41,035 nucleotides of DNA, taken from a virus. The stretch's first letter is position 1; each line of letters begins with the position of its first letter. The notes below the pieces were generated by a model. The model did no database searches, was not told where the DNA came from, and saw nothing but the letters and a program-made list of their open reading frames with translations. The DNA lies in IMG/VR virus record IMGVR_UViG_3300036791_000364, positions 1 to 41,035 of that record; one strand, 5' to 3'. Of the stretch, positions 15,863 through 25,411 are shown piece after piece. The position numbers and the translations under genes were made by a program.

Positions 15863-18120
15863 TGTCGATCGGTTCGTTCACTTCGCTAGTCAAGGGCGGC
15901 ACGGCGCCGGCGCAACACTCCGATCGGGCGACGATGCGCGGCCAGATCGTCCGCGCGCCCACCGCCGCGACCGACTCGCTGTTCGTCGTCGTGCCCGGGC
16001 TGTCGCTGGCGTTCCCGTACGAAGTCCCGACCGGGCAATGGGAAACCGCCCAGAACCTGCCGGCCGCCGGCGCGTCGTGTCTTGTCGTGCTCGACGACAA
16101 AGGCGACGCGTGGGTGCCGTTGTGGGACGGAATGATCCCCGGCGGCGGTGGCGTCGCGGGACCACCCGGGGACACGGGCGCGACCGGGTCGACCGGGCCG
16201 ACGGGACCGACCGGCGCCACGGGACCGATTGGGCCAGTCGGGTTGACGGGACCGACCGGCGCCACGGGTCCGCAGGGCGTTCCGGGGTCGACGGGGGCAA
16301 CAGGCGCCCAAGGCGTCCAAGGCACCACGGGCGCGACCGGCCCGACCGGCTTGACTGGCGCGACCGGGCCGACCGGGCCAATCGGGGTGACCGGGTCCGC
16401 GGGACCGACGGGCACGACCGGGCCGGCCGGCGCCACGGGCGCAACCGGGGCAACGGGACCGATGAGTACCGTCTACGACACCGACGCCATCGGCACGATC
16501 AAGTCGTTCGGCGGCACCACCATCCCGGCCAACTGGATGGTCGCCGACGGGCGCTCACTGGCGCGGGCAAGCTACCCGCAACTGTTCGCGGTGATCGGCA
16601 CGATTTACGGGTCGGCGGACTCGACCCATTTCAGCTTGCCCGACTTGCGCCACCGTTTCGTCTACGGGGCAAACGCCCCCGACCTATCCGACACCGGCGG
16701 GGCAAGCGGCGAAGCGACCCACCAACTGTTGATCGCGGAAATGCCGGGCCACGACCACGGGGCGACCACCGGGACCGACACGCCCGATCACACGCACTCC
16801 GTCACCTTGTATTGGCCGCAACAAGTCCAACCGGGCTACGCCCCGTCGGTGTATGTCCAAGCGGGATTCAACGCGATTATTGGTGAAAACCAAACGTCGA
16901 CGACTTCCGCCGGCGCGTCCGTGCGGCACGCGCACGCCATCACCGCCCAAGGCGGCAACGGCGCCCACAACAACCTGCCGCCATACGTGCTTATCGCCCA
17001 AATAATCAAGGTGACCGGCGTCACGGTCAATTCGGGCGGCGCGCTTGTCGGCGCCACCGGCCAGCGCGGCGCAATTTGGTATCTCTACAACGGCGCCGGG
17101 ACGCCGCCCGCCGGCACGTTCGTCGGCGAACTGGACGGCGATTGGTGCATCCGCAAGACCGACGGCGAGAATTTCGAACGGGTTAGTGGCGCGTGGGTCG
17201 ACCAAGGATTCACCAACCGCACCACGGCCGCGACGACCGCCGCGCGGGCGTATCGCAACGCGGCGTTGGCGATTCCTGCCGTCGGCACTTGGACGAAAGT
17301 GCCGCTTGACACGGCAACCTTTGACGTTGGCGGCAACCTATTTAGCGCCGCCAACGGGCGATTCATCGCACCGACAACCGGGACGTATCAAGTCAACGGA
17401 GCGGCCACTTTTGGCCTAAGCGCAACGGGCACGTATACCTACATGCTGGCGTCGATTTGGAAGAACGGCGTGACGTACAGCGACCCGCAATACTGCCCGG
17501 CCGTTCAAAATTACGGCGGCGTCGCGGTTGCGGACTCGGTTCAACTGAACGCAGGCGATTACATTGAATTGTACGTCTACCTTTCAGGGCAGACGGGCAG
17601 CATCATCACGGGGTCAACCCAGACGTTCCTGTCGGTCACGCTCGTCACGGCAGGCGCGGGTCCGCAAGGGCCGACGGGACCGGCCGGCCCGGGCGGCTCG
17701 GCGTATTCGGTGCAACGTATGGTCGGAACGACAAGCGCATACACGGCACTTCCCACCGGAAACATCCTCAACGGTTCCGGCCAAGTGATGCAACTAAGCA
17801 TCACGCCCACCGTCCCGGTTTGGTGGGAAGTGAACGCCTTTATGGGGCTTGTGGAGAAGATGGACGCTAATTACAACTACGGCATGCTTGCAATGACCTT
17901 GTCGCCACCCGACCAAGATGGGGTGTCTCAGGCGATGCACTATCAGGAACAGCACTACTCGGTACAGTTGTACATGGGTTACTTCGCCAGGCGCCTATTC
18001 CGACTGGCGACCGGCACCGCATACACGGTGAAATTGACTTGGAACTGTGACGGCGGCACTTGGCAGTATTACCCTGATTCGGCGCGGCTGGCGTTGGAAG
18101 CGAAGGCGTGGGCACAATGA
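15862..18120 (+). CDS. Baseplate spike/fibre with collagen, collar and C1q-like domains
   Basis: A 752-aa mosaic. Residues 1-95 resemble a small OB-type baseplate spike domain; 100-200 are Gly-X-Y collagen-like repeats; about 207-275 are a phage tail collar domain ([38 protein letters not shown]); about 459-597 look like a C1q/TNF-type jelly roll ([17 protein letters not shown] and [13 protein letters not shown]); a short second collagen stretch and a C-terminal domain follow. It likely trimerises and binds the host surface. The 3' third uses GAG, AGG and AT-rich codons more freely than its neighbours, suggesting acquisition. Confidence 0.82.
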   Translation: MSIGSFTSLVKGGTAPAQHSDRATMRGQIVRAPTAATDSLFVVVPGLSLAFPYEVPTGQWETAQNLPAAGASCLVVLDDKGDAWVPLWDGMIPGGGGVAGPPGDTGATGSTGPTGPTGATGPIGPVGLTGPTGATGPQGVPGSTGATGAQGVQGTTGATGPTGLTGATGPTGPIGVTGSAGPTGTTGPAGATGATGATGPMSTVYDTDAIGTIKSFGGTTIPANWMVADGRSLARASYPQLFAVIGTIYGSADSTHFSLPDLRHRFVYGANAPDLSDTGGASGEATHQLLIAEMPGHDHGATTGTDTPDHTHSVTLYWPQQVQPGYAPSVYVQAGFNAIIGENQTSTTSAGASVRHAHAITAQGGNGAHNNLPPYVLIAQIIKVTGVTVNSGGALVGATGQRGAIWYLYNGAGTPPAGTFVGELDGDWCIRKTDGENFERVSGAWVDQGFTNRTTAATTAARAYRNAALAIPAVGTWTKVPLDTATFDVGGNLFSAANGRFIAPTTGTYQVNGAATFGLSATGTYTYMLASIWKNGVTYSDPQYCPAVQNYGGVAVADSVQLNAGDYIELYVYLSGQTGSIITGSTQTFLSVTLVTAGAGPQGPTGPAGPGGSAYSVQRMVGTTSAYTALPTGNILNGSGQVMQLSITPTVPVWWEVNAFMGLVEKMDANYNYGMLAMTLSPPDQDGVSQAMHYQEQHYSVQLYMGYFARRLFRLATGTAYTVKLTWNCDGGTWQYYPDSARLALEAKAWAQ
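16159..16461 (+). repeat. Collagen-like coding repeat
   Basis: About 100 codons of near-tandem 9-base units encoding Gly-X-Y triplets, mostly G-P-T and G-A-T, with [13 protein letters not shown]-like variants. DNA repeats here are prone to unit gain or loss by recombination, so fibre length may vary between isolates. Confidence 0.9.
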
Positions 18121-18560
18121 GCAATACCTACACGGTTGAACTGACGGTTGTCGCTGACGACGTCGACGCGCTTATGGACCGCATGCGGACATGGGACTTT
18201 GCAGACAACGAAGGCGTGATGTGGGTTTCGGAGCAACCCGACGCCGTGATCGTCCCGCCCGACCTTGGGCTACCACCACCGTCACAGATCACCACGCGGC
18301 GACTCGACTCCGTCGACCCGACCGAAGGCCCGGCCGCCGGCGGCACCCAGATCACGTTGCACGGCGCCGGGTTCACGAACATCGGCGGCGTCCGCTTCGA
18401 AGGCGGCGGCAACACCGGTTGGGCGGCGTCGTTCACCGTCGTCGACGACGCCACGATGACATGCCCAACGCCGACGATGCCGGCCGGCGTCGTCGACGTG
18501 ATCGCGTTCGACGGCGACCCCGGCGACGCGACCCTACCCGCGGGGTTTACCTTCACGTGA
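18117..18560 (+). CDS. IPT/TIG-domain protein
   Basis: A 147-aa protein. Residues about 1-45 are a small alpha/beta part ([20 protein letters not shown]), and 60-147 are an Ig-like IPT/TIG fold ([43 protein letters not shown]-type strands). Ig-like domains on tails often give weak adhesion to cells. The ATG at 18117 overlaps the fibre stop; a GTG three codons earlier (18108) is possible but less tightly coupled. Confidence 0.75.
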   Translation: MSNTYTVELTVVADDVDALMDRMRTWDFADNEGVMWVSEQPDAVIVPPDLGLPPPSQITTRRLDSVDPTEGPAAGGTQITLHGAGFTNIGGVRFEGGGNTGWAASFTVVDDATMTCPTPTMPAGVVDVIAFDGDPGDATLPAGFTFT

Positions 18561-18895
18561 CCTACCCGACACGCCCACATTTCCAATTCCCGTTTCGCCG
18601 CGGCGCCGTCGTCGAACAAGACACCGTCGATCACATCATGTCGTGCGAAGCGGTGATCGTCTCTTACCCGGTCGGGCTACGCCAAGACCGCCCCGAATTC
18701 GGCTGGCCGTGGCCCGAACTTTCGACACCGCCGCTTGACCTTGGCCCGCTCGAACAAGCGTTGCGCCAGTTCGAACCGCGCGGCACCGCGACCGCCAGCC
18801 AATACACCGACCTAATCCAAGCGTCGATGCAACACATATCGGTCGACGTCGCGATCCAAAGCAACGACGTCGACCCCGGCACCACGGGCGACTAG
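18557..18895 (+). CDS. Baseplate wedge protein, gp25/GPW-like
   Basis: A 112-aa protein matching the small gp25-like family that initiates sheath assembly at the baseplate: RPHFQFPFRRGAVVEQDTVD then SCEAVIVSYPVGLRQDRPEF and the helix ending LEQALRQFEPR, with beta strands at the end (ISVDVAIQSND). The order gp25-J-I is classic for contractile tails. GTG at 18557 overlaps the previous stop. Confidence 0.82.
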   Translation: MTYPTRPHFQFPFRRGAVVEQDTVDHIMSCEAVIVSYPVGLRQDRPEFGWPWPELSTPPLDLGPLEQALRQFEPRGTATASQYTDLIQASMQHISVDVAIQSNDVDPGTTGD

Positions 18896-18905
18896 GGAGG
18901 CCGCC

Positions 18906-20066
18906 GTGTCCGCACTTCTAACGCCAAGCGACTACCCGGCCGATTATGTCGAAGTCCCGTTCACGACCGACGAACAGGCGTTGGCCGACGGCGCCGTCGC
19001 GTACCTGCAAGCGACGTGGGCCGATTGGGTTCCGAACGACGGCGACATCGAAGTCGTCCTGATCGAATCGCTGTCGCCGTACGCCGCCGCGGCCGCTCAA
19101 AACGCCGCACAAATGCCGCCGGCGGCGTTCATCGCGTTGGGCACGAAGCTGTACGGCATCCCGTACGGGTTGGGGATGCCGGCGACAACGACCGTCAGCC
19201 TGCAATTTCAAGACGCCGCCGGCGGCTACTACGTCCCGGCCGGGTCCGAATTCGACCTTGCCGGGTACGCGTTCCAAACCGTGCTGGACGTCACGAGTGA
19301 AGCCGGGTCGAACACGGTCGCCGGCGTCGACGTCATCGCCAACGACATCGGGGTCGCGTTCAACGGGTTGACATCAGCCAATTGGGCGTCGGCGACGATG
19401 CCCGTTTGGGTCGTCAATCTGACCACGGAGACACCGACCGAAGGCGGCGTCGACGCCCAAGACGATTACGACTACCTGAACTTTTTCAGCCGCGAATTGC
19501 AATTGCGCGGTCGAATGGTCGTCACCCTGTCCGACTACGAAATCGCGGCGGTCAACACCGGCGAAGTCGGGCGCGCGTACGCTGAGACGACCGGCCCGCG
19601 CGACGTCGAAGTGTGGCTTGTGGCGCCCGACGGCAACCCGGTCGCGCAATCGGTCAAAGACGACTTGGCGGCGATCTACGCGACCGCGACGTTGGTCAAC
19701 ACGACATACGTCTTGTCAGACGCCAACTATGCCCAAATCGACATCACGTACGCCGTCGTCGCGCTGCCCGGGTTCGACTTGGCCGGGCTTGTCGCGTCGA
19801 TCGACTCCGTGCTTGCAACACAACTGTCGCCGACCGGGTGGGGTTCGGTCGCGATCGGCCAGCCCGGGTCCGGAATCAGCGATTGGGTCAACGACACGAC
19901 CGTCCGACTGAACAAGGTCATCGCTTGGATCGGCGGCGTTCCGGGCGTGGCATACGTCACCGCGGGGTCGGTTCAAATCAACGGCGTCGCGGCCGACTTT
20001 GCGATGCCCGGCCCGGTCGCGTTGCCGACCGCCGGGACGATGACCGGGACGGCGACGGGATCGTGA
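18906..20066 (+). CDS. Baseplate J-like protein
   Basis: A 386-aa wedge protein of the baseplate J family. Conserved features are the N-terminal helical region, GIPYGLGMPATTTVSLQF, the beta module (YYVPAGSEFDLAGYAFQTVL), DYDYLNFFSRELQLRGRMVV, GRAYAETTGPRDVEVWLVAP and the final VKDDLAAIYATATLVNTTYV part. It forms the baseplate wedges with gp25 and I. GGAGG precedes the GTG start by seven bases. Confidence 0.9.
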   Translation: MSALLTPSDYPADYVEVPFTTDEQALADGAVAYLQATWADWVPNDGDIEVVLIESLSPYAAAAAQNAAQMPPAAFIALGTKLYGIPYGLGMPATTTVSLQFQDAAGGYYVPAGSEFDLAGYAFQTVLDVTSEAGSNTVAGVDVIANDIGVAFNGLTSANWASATMPVWVVNLTTETPTEGGVDAQDDYDYLNFFSRELQLRGRMVVTLSDYEIAAVNTGEVGRAYAETTGPRDVEVWLVAPDGNPVAQSVKDDLAAIYATATLVNTTYVLSDANYAQIDITYAVVALPGFDLAGLVASIDSVLATQLSPTGWGSVAIGQPGSGISDWVNDTTVRLNKVIAWIGGVPGVAYVTAGSVQINGVAADFAMPGPVALPTAGTMTGTATGS

Positions 20067-20674
20067 CCATCGCCGCCGACTGGCCGGCGCAACTGGCGCC
20101 GCTCCTAACAAGCGACCTAACGGCTTACACCAACGCGATCGCGTCGATGTGGGGCGAAGTCGAGCAATTCGAAGACGACCCCGCCAACGACATCGTCGGC
20201 TGGCAAGCGCTATTCGACGTCGACATTGCCCCGATGATCGCGTTGCCGTGGTTGGCGCAATGCGTCGGCGAGCGGTTGCCGGTCGGGATCGACGTCGACG
20301 CCGCCCGCGATTGGATTCGGCTGAACCCGCGGTGGATGCGCGGCACCGAACAGGCGATTGTGAACGCCGTCAAGCGTTGCTTGACCGGCCCGGCGACCGT
20401 CCAGTTCGGCCAACGGATGCATCTTGACGCCACCGTTGACGTCGATTGCGTCGCGGTCTTGACCTACACGTCGCAGACGCCCGACCAAGGCGCCGTCCAG
20501 CGCGCGCTACGGGACAACGTCCCGGCCGACATCGTTTGGGAGTACGCGTGCGTCGACGGAGCGACGTGGGCGCTTGTGCAAGCCGGGATGTCGTCGTGGA
20601 CGCAACTACAAACGACGTACGGGCCGAAGTGGTCGAACGTCGCCGGGTCGACCCCGGGGTTCAATGTCTGGTAA
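20063..20674 (+). CDS. Tail protein I-like wedge component
   Basis: A 203-aa protein that follows J, as P2 gene I and its relatives do. GERLPVGIDVDAARDWIRLN and PRWMRGTEQAIVNAVKRCLT fit the family of wedge proteins connecting J to the fibres. GTG 20063 overlaps the J stop; earlier in-frame codons lie inside J. The end overlaps the next gene by 11 nt. Confidence 0.75.
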   Translation: MTIAADWPAQLAPLLTSDLTAYTNAIASMWGEVEQFEDDPANDIVGWQALFDVDIAPMIALPWLAQCVGERLPVGIDVDAARDWIRLNPRWMRGTEQAIVNAVKRCLTGPATVQFGQRMHLDATVDVDCVAVLTYTSQTPDQGAVQRALRDNVPADIVWEYACVDGATWALVQAGMSSWTQLQTTYGPKWSNVAGSTPGFNVW

Positions 20675-20873
20675 CGGCACCGTCCAAGACGTCCGCGACG
20701 AATTCGGACGGATGCGCGCCCACCTATTCGAAATGATCGAAGCGGGCGGGTTCGCCGAACGGCAGGAAGCCGGGCTAAAAGGCTTGATCCGAACCATCAC
20801 TTACGACTCGCAAGCGTCGGTCGAAGCGGCGTTGCGGAGAGGGAGCAATCATGCCCGGGACGCCGGCAACTAG
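20664..20873 (+). CDS. Small helical tail-region protein
   Basis: A 69-aa mainly helical protein (VQDVRDEFGRMRAHLFEMIE, LKGLIRTITYDSQASVEAAL) between tail protein I and the second collar fibre. It overlaps both neighbours (11 and 23 nt), so it is likely translated with them. It may be a fibre connector or assembly chaperone; no family is recognised. Confidence 0.55.
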   Translation: MSGNGTVQDVRDEFGRMRAHLFEMIEAGGFAERQEAGLKGLIRTITYDSQASVEAALRRGSNHARDAGN

Positions 20874-21842
20874 CCCGGTCTTTGGCGCGCCGCGATACGA
20901 CGACGCCGACGACGCGACGTTCGCCGAACAACTGAACCCGGTAACGGACACGTTCGATTCGCTGGCGTGCCGAACCGACGACCCGCGGTTGACCGACGCT
21001 CGAAACCCGCTGCCGAATTCGATCACGCTGGCGTCGATCGCCAACGGGACGATCACCGGCGCGAAGCTGGCGGCCGCGACGATCACCGAAGCGAACATGG
21101 CGCCCGGGTCGGTCGGGTCGACCGAAATCATCGACGGCACCATCCAGAACGTCGACATGGCCGCCAACAGCGTCGACAGCCGCGTGATCGCGCCGGGTGG
21201 CGTCGTGACCGCGGTCATTGCCGACGGTGCCGTCACGCAAGCGAAGTTGGCGACCAACGTCGTCCAATCCCAAGTCGTGACCGGCGATCTGATTGCGTCG
21301 ATCGCGACGACCCGCGCCGGGTGCGTACTGTGCGACGGCAAGGCGTATTCGCGCACCGACCCGACATACGCGGCGCTGTTCGCGTTGATCGGGACCAAGT
21401 ACGGGCCGGGCGACGGCGCCACCACGTACAACGTCCCGAATCTGACCGGCACCACGGTCGTCATGGCCGACCCCGGCGGCGCGCGGTTGCCGGCAAATCG
21501 GCCGGCGGTCGGGGCGGTCTTCGGCGTCGAAACGTACGGGCTGGCGCACAACGAATTGGCGTCGCACAACCACGGCGGGAACACGGGCGGGCTTAGTCCC
21601 GGCTACAGCTTGGCCCACGCCCACCAAGTCAATTCGCAACTACAGCCAAGCCAAGTAAGCATCGGGCAGGCGTATTCGGTATTCGCCCAACCGGGATACG
21701 GCATCTTTCAGTTTGGCGGCGCGCCGTGGGGAACCGACAATTGCGGCGCGCTCGACCATCTTCACACGATCGCGATGGACGGCAACGGGCAGGCACACCA
21801 GAACATGCCGCCAAGTTTCGCCGCCAACATTTTCGTCAAGCT

Positions 21843-21846
<4 letters not shown>
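20851..21846 (+). CDS. Second collar-domain tail fibre
   Basis: A 331-aa protein with AGAGGGAG before its ATG. After a short N-terminal part, residues about 55-145 hold degenerate repeats (SIANGTITGAKLAAATITEA, IIDGTIQNVDMAANSV) that suggest a beta-helix stalk. Residues about 147-205 are a tail collar domain (CVLCDGKAYSRTDPTYAALF, YNVPNLTG). The C-terminus has His-rich motifs (LAHAHQ, LDHLHTIAMDGNG) as in metal-binding fibre tips. With the 15862 gene it makes two receptor-binding candidates. Confidence 0.8.
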
Positions 21847-22087
<241 letters not shown>

Positions 22088-22091
<4 letters not shown>

Positions 22092-22312
22092 CGGCTGAAC
22101 ACGTTGTCGACGAAAAAGCTTTCGGCCGTGACGCCAAGTGCGTCAGCGATCGACTCCAACGTCGTCATCGCCGGCATTGCTTTTCCGTTTTCCCAACGAC
22201 TGATTTGCGCGTCGGCGACATCGATCCGCTTTGCAAGTTCGGTTTGAGTCAAGCCCGAACGCAAGCGTGCATCCCGTATCCGACGCCCGACGCGTCCACG
22301 TAAATCGTTCAT
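22088..22312 (-). CDS. HTH (XRE) repressor candidate
   Basis: A 74-aa leftward gene, the only leftward gene supported in the window. Residues about 12-66 form an XRE helix-turn-helix (IRDARLRSGLTQTELAKRID, VADAQISRWENGKAMPAMTT). There is no extra dimerisation or cleavage domain, so it is a minimal repressor. It is divergent from a Cro-like gene across an operator-like region. Its stop and the holin-like stop share the palindrome CTAG (22088-22091). GGGG lies about seven bases before its ATG on the minus strand. Confidence 0.8.
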
Positions 22313-22692
22313 GTAGCCCCATCTTGACGTGCGGACCTAAGGCTTGCCACCTTAGCGCATGTTGTTTGTTAGTTAGTTCCCTTGCCAGCCGTTCTCGAAA
22401 CCCGCCAAAAGCGGTCGACTCAACATTTGTCCGCTTGACCCTAGACCGCAAGACGATTTGGTGGCAATGTTGTGGCCGCGCCGCCGGCTAGGGATGGCGA
22501 CGTCGGCACAAAAGCCCCGGAAAATGGGAGGATGAAGCGATGTCCGACAGCGCGCTCGAAACGCTCTTGGCCGGGCGGCGGATTAGAAACATTTCCGTCC
22601 AAATACCGGGTTCGTGGTGCGCCGACGATGCACGTGTGCGCCGACGGCGCACTTATGCAAAGGCGGCACACGTGCGATCGTCGCGCCCCGTT
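22313..22692. promoter_or_regulatory. Genetic switch region between divergent regulators
   Basis: Candidate operators include CTAAGG/CCTTAG (22337-22342 with 22350-22355), AAGCGGTC and GACCGCAAG half sites between about 22409 and 22450, a CCCCGGAAAATGGGAGG box (22515-22531) related to one ahead of the terminase, and a nested inverted repeat (22623-22683) that includes a 7-bp stem, GTGCGCC with GGCGCAC (22636-22652). If the Cro-like gene begins at 22693 all of this is non-coding. Promoters for both directions must lie here, but no consensus pair is clear. Confidence 0.55.
22623..22683. repeat. Nested inverted repeat just before the Cro-like gene
   Basis: CGACGAT...GCACGTGTG occurs at 22623-22638 and again, inverted with one inserted base, at 22667-22683, enclosing the 22636-22652 hairpin. 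Bases 22621-22635 are the exact reverse complement of 4957-4971. It lies 9 nt before the 22693 ATG, matching the position of the 1214-1268 element before the terminase start. Confidence 0.6.
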
Positions 22693-22965
22693 ATGGAAGC
22701 CGAGAAAAACTTCCGGAAGGTGCGAATCGGGGCGAATCTTCGCCGTCTGCGACTTGACGCCAAGCTAAGCCAAAGGCAAGTCGCCGACTATCTCACCGAA
22801 AAGTCGCCATCGGGCGCGGTCGTCTTACGCGAACACGTGTCGGTCTGGGAACAGGGCAACAAAGAACCGCTAGGCGGGACGGTAGAACGCTTGGCGGACC
22901 TATTCCAATGCGACCCCGGCGAGTTTTACCGACCGCTCAACGGCACCGGCACGCCGGCGGATTAG
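22693..22965 (+). CDS. Cro-like HTH regulator
   Basis: From ATG 22693 the product is 90 aa, with an XRE-type HTH at residues about 15-70 (GANLRRLRLDAKLSQRQVAD, VSVWEQGNKEPLGGTVERLA) and a short acidic end. It is the first rightward early gene and faces the repressor, as Cro does. A longer start at 22540 has GGGAGG eight bases upstream, but it would translate the palindromic element into a segment with no HTH similarity. From 22693 there is no ribosome site, so a leaderless mRNA is possible. The start is unresolved. Confidence 0.72.
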   Translation: MEAEKNFRKVRIGANLRRLRLDAKLSQRQVADYLTEKSPSGAVVLREHVSVWEQGNKEPLGGTVERLADLFQCDPGEFYRPLNGTGTPAD

Positions 22966-22984
22966 GACAATGAACGTCCCGGCA

Positions 22985-23031
22985 CTCTCGGCATCCCAAC
23001 GCACCCGGAACCCCGGGCGGGATGTCGAGAG
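22985..23031 (+). promoter_or_regulatory. Hairpin masking the ribosome site of the next gene
   Basis: Bases 22985-22997 pair with 23019-23031 over 13 bp, including one G.U in RNA. The loop contains a smaller CCCGG/CCGGG stem. The right arm includes most of GAGAGG (23027-23032), the ribosome site for the GTG at 23040. When folded it should block initiation, so it looks like a post-transcriptional switch; as DNA it could also be an operator. Confidence 0.55.
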
Positions 23032-23039
23032 GCCGGGCC

Positions 23040-23645
23040 GTGACTGACATCGAAGCCGTCCATCCGGGCACCGGCGAAGTTCTCGACAATCTCGACCGCC
23101 AGCCGCCGGAAACGCTGGCGGAAGCGCTCGACCTATGCCGCGCCCGCGAAGCGGAAGCCAAGAAATGGGCCGGCGCGATCGAAGCCGAACTAAAGCGCCG
23201 GCTGAAAACGCTCGACCGTCGATTTTTCGTGTTCGGCGATTGGGAAGTCGAAGCGCCGGTCACCGGCCAATACGAATGGGACGCGCCCGAACTGGAAGCC
23301 GTCCTAAGCGATTTGATCGCCCAAGGCATCGTCCGGGCCGGCGAAGTGACGGACGTGGTCACACGGACGCCCGTGGCGTCCCGTAGCGCCGCCGCCGCGC
23401 TATTGCGGCGGCTGTCGGGCGACGCGGCCGAAGCTGTGAAGGCGACCCGCACCCGCACCGAAAAGCCCGGCCGGCTGACCGTCACCCGGTCGGTCGAACT
23501 GATACCCGCGGCGGCGGCCGCGAAGCCTCCGTTGGCAGCGCGGAACGTCGACGACGCGGTCGGGTCCGCGCCGGTCGCGGCGCCGGCACCGACGGGGGCT
23601 TCACGGCCGTCGCGACCCCTAACCGCAACGGAGGTTTTCGAATGA
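23040..23645 (+). CDS. Early hypothetical protein with long helix
   Basis: A 201-aa protein opening (GTG)TDIEAVHPGTGEVLDNL. Residues about 27-65 form a strong charged helix (ALDLCRAREAEAKKWAGAIE, LKRRLKTLDRR), then FFVFGDWEVEAPVTGQYEWD and an Arg/Thr-rich later part with an Ala/Pro linker. This resembles conserved early proteins that precede recombinases in actinophages, but I cannot name one. GTG 23040 is chosen for its well-placed GAGAGG; ATG 23022 inside the hairpin would add six residues. Confidence 0.65.
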   Translation: MTDIEAVHPGTGEVLDNLDRQPPETLAEALDLCRAREAEAKKWAGAIEAELKRRLKTLDRRFFVFGDWEVEAPVTGQYEWDAPELEAVLSDLIAQGIVRAGEVTDVVTRTPVASRSAAAALLRRLSGDAAEAVKATRTRTEKPGRLTVTRSVELIPAAAAAKPPLAARNVDDAVGSAPVAAPAPTGASRPSRPLTATEVFE

Positions 23646-24535
23646 CCACCACCGCACTCGAACGCGTCGACCGCGGCGACGTGGCGCTATTTCCGGGCGC
23701 TACGCCCGACGCCGTGATTGCCGCCGCCACCGACGTCGCGACGAAGTTTTCCGACGTCGTCCGCAAACAGCGAATGACGACCCGGATTGGGTCCAACGAC
23801 CACGTCAACATCGAAGCGTGGCAAACGATCGGCGCCTTGACCGGCGTCGTCGCGTCCCGCGGCGTCGTCACCGAACTGCCGTGGCCGACGATTGTGCAAG
23901 CCAACGACGCGCCGCCGTTCCCGGGTCGGGAACCGCGCGACACGACAAGCGCCGAATGGCACGAATGGAAGGCGGCCAGCGACGCCCGCGACGCTTGGGA
24001 ACTTCGCCGGCGATTGCTCGACGCCGCCGCGATCGGCCGGGCGTACGGGTACAAGGCCGAATTCTTCGCGACCAAGAACGGCGACGACGTCGGGTGGGGC
24101 GAATCCAGTTGCACCCGGGCGGAACTGTCGAAGGTCGGTCAAGACGACTACGCGTTGCGATCGATGGCGCAAACCCGCGCGCAATCCCGCGCCTTGGGCG
24201 CGCCGCTGAAATTCGTCGTCAAGCTGGCCGGGTACGAAACGACGCCGGCCGAAGAAATGGGCGACACGCCGGCCGCGCCGGCGTTGCCGTGGGGTCCGAC
24301 CGTCGACGACGACGGCCAACTGAACGCCGCGATCGAAGTCGTCCACCAAATCGCGCCGGAAATCGACGCGGCCAAATTTATTGTCGACATGGGCCAATTC
24401 TTCGATGGCGTGCCCGAAGCCAACCTCAAATTGTTGCGGGCGCTGTCGCGGCGGATCGGCGAAGCCCGGACCCCGATGGATGACGAACCGACGACAGAAG
24501 CCGAACCGACGACCGAAGCGGAGGTTGCGCCGTGA
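23642..24535 (+). CDS. Putative single-strand annealing protein
   Basis: A 297-aa protein whose mid region RSMAQTRAQSRALGAPLKFV, followed by VKLAGYETTPAEEM (about residues 180-215), recalls a motif seen in Rad52-like/annealing proteins of phages and high-GC bacteria. It sits directly before an SSB-like gene with a 4-nt overlap, a common pairing for recombination modules. The C-terminus is acidic (TTEAEPTTEAEVAP). The name rests on motif and context; a plain hypothetical remains possible. Confidence 0.55.
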   Translation: MTTTALERVDRGDVALFPGATPDAVIAAATDVATKFSDVVRKQRMTTRIGSNDHVNIEAWQTIGALTGVVASRGVVTELPWPTIVQANDAPPFPGREPRDTTSAEWHEWKAASDARDAWELRRRLLDAAAIGRAYGYKAEFFATKNGDDVGWGESSCTRAELSKVGQDDYALRSMAQTRAQSRALGAPLKFVVKLAGYETTPAEEMGDTPAAPALPWGPTVDDDGQLNAAIEVVHQIAPEIDAAKFIVDMGQFFDGVPEANLKLLRALSRRIGEARTPMDDEPTTEAEPTTEAEVAP

Positions 24536-24987
24536 GCTTTGACGACTTCGACGAATTCAAGGGCGACGATCCCGAAGCCGCGGAACCCGTTCCCGGCGAT
24601 CACACGGCAACGTTGGTCCGTGGCGTGGTCAACAACGACCGGGAAACCGGCCGGGCCAAGTGGGTCGTCTTGGAATGGCAGACAACCGACCTTGCGTGCT
24701 ATTGGACGTCGTTCCACGGCGTATCGAAACAGGCGAAAATCTTCACCAAGCGCGCGTTGTCCAAGCTTGGGATCGACCTTGACGCGATGACGGGTTGGGC
24801 CGACGTCGGCGACGCGCTGGCCGCCGCCGAAGGGACGGCGTACGTCGTCCGTGTCAGCCGCAACGGCAAGTACCTGAACACCGAAGTCGTCGACCGCCCC
24901 GACGCCTATCAAACCGAATTGCCGGTCGCGGTGCCGTCGACGCCCAAGCCGGCCACCGACTTCGACGACGAAGACGTCCCGTTCTAG
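24532..24987 (+). CDS. SSB-like ssDNA-binding protein with acidic tail
   Basis: A 151-aa protein with beta-type segments (HTATLVRGVVNNDRETGRAK, GTAYVVRVSRNGKYLNTEVV), a helical middle and the C-terminal tip DFDDEDVPF, very like the acidic tip of bacterial SSB that recruits partner proteins. N-terminal SFDDFDEFKGDDPEA is also acidic. It fits phage ssDNA-binding proteins that work with annealing proteins. GTG 24532 overlaps the previous stop by four bases. Confidence 0.65.
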   Translation: MSFDDFDEFKGDDPEAAEPVPGDHTATLVRGVVNNDRETGRAKWVVLEWQTTDLACYWTSFHGVSKQAKIFTKRALSKLGIDLDAMTGWADVGDALAAAEGTAYVVRVSRNGKYLNTEVVDRPDAYQTELPVAVPSTPKPATDFDDEDVPF

Positions 24988-24991
24988 GGCA

Positions 24992-25411
24992 ATGGGCGAC
25001 GGTGGGCAATGTCCGCTATGCCGGCGCCAAGCCGACGAACTATGCGAGTCCGACGCGGCCGGCGCGGTTTGTTGCGTCGCTTGCCATTGCAAGGCGTCGC
25101 CGCCGCGCCGGCGGGTCCATTGCCGCAAGCCGCCGGCGCCCAAGCCGGCGCCCGACCCGAAGCCGGGCACGTACGCGTACCGCGTGCGCCACGTGTGGCA
25201 GGCGATCGAACGGACGACCGGCCACAAGCCGGCGTACCTCAGCCGCGATTGGATCGGCGCGGATTGCCCGGTCGGGTGCGGCGGCACCGTCGCCGTCCAG
25301 TTCCTAGACAACCCGCCGCGGATTCGGATCGCGGCGACGACCGACTACGACCGGCCCGACCAATGTTCGCGGGGATGTCCCGGCGACCGGATTTTCAAGG
25401 CGTTGACGTGA
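24992..25411 (+). CDS. Zinc-knuckle protein of the replication/recombination region
   Basis: A 139-aa protein with two cysteine clusters: CPLCRRQADELC...CCVACHC at residues 7-34, and DCPVGCGGTV...CSRGCPGD at about 92-132. A Pro/Lys linker joins them. The second part resembles zinc-binding modules of primase-like proteins, but no catalytic part is visible. The likely role is DNA or RNA binding. Confidence 0.6.
   Translation: MGDGGQCPLCRRQADELCESDAAGAVCCVACHCKASPPRRRVHCRKPPAPKPAPDPKPGTYAYRVRHVWQAIERTTGHKPAYLSRDWIGADCPVGCGGTVAVQFLDNPPRIRIAATTDYDRPDQCSRGCPGDRIFKALT

Noticed and set aside
16159-16461. CRISPR-like or tandem repeat array
   Set aside because: The repeats encode in-frame Gly-X-Y triplets with no unique spacers; this is a collagen-like fibre segment.
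22540-22692. N-terminal extension of the Cro-like protein
   Set aside because: It has a good ribosome site, but the peptide is not HTH-like and the DNA matches a structured element found before other genes; kept only as an alternative start.
24148-25311. 387-aa open frame on the minus strand
   Set aside because: It is opposite the annealing, SSB-like and zinc genes, with no domain and no ribosome site.
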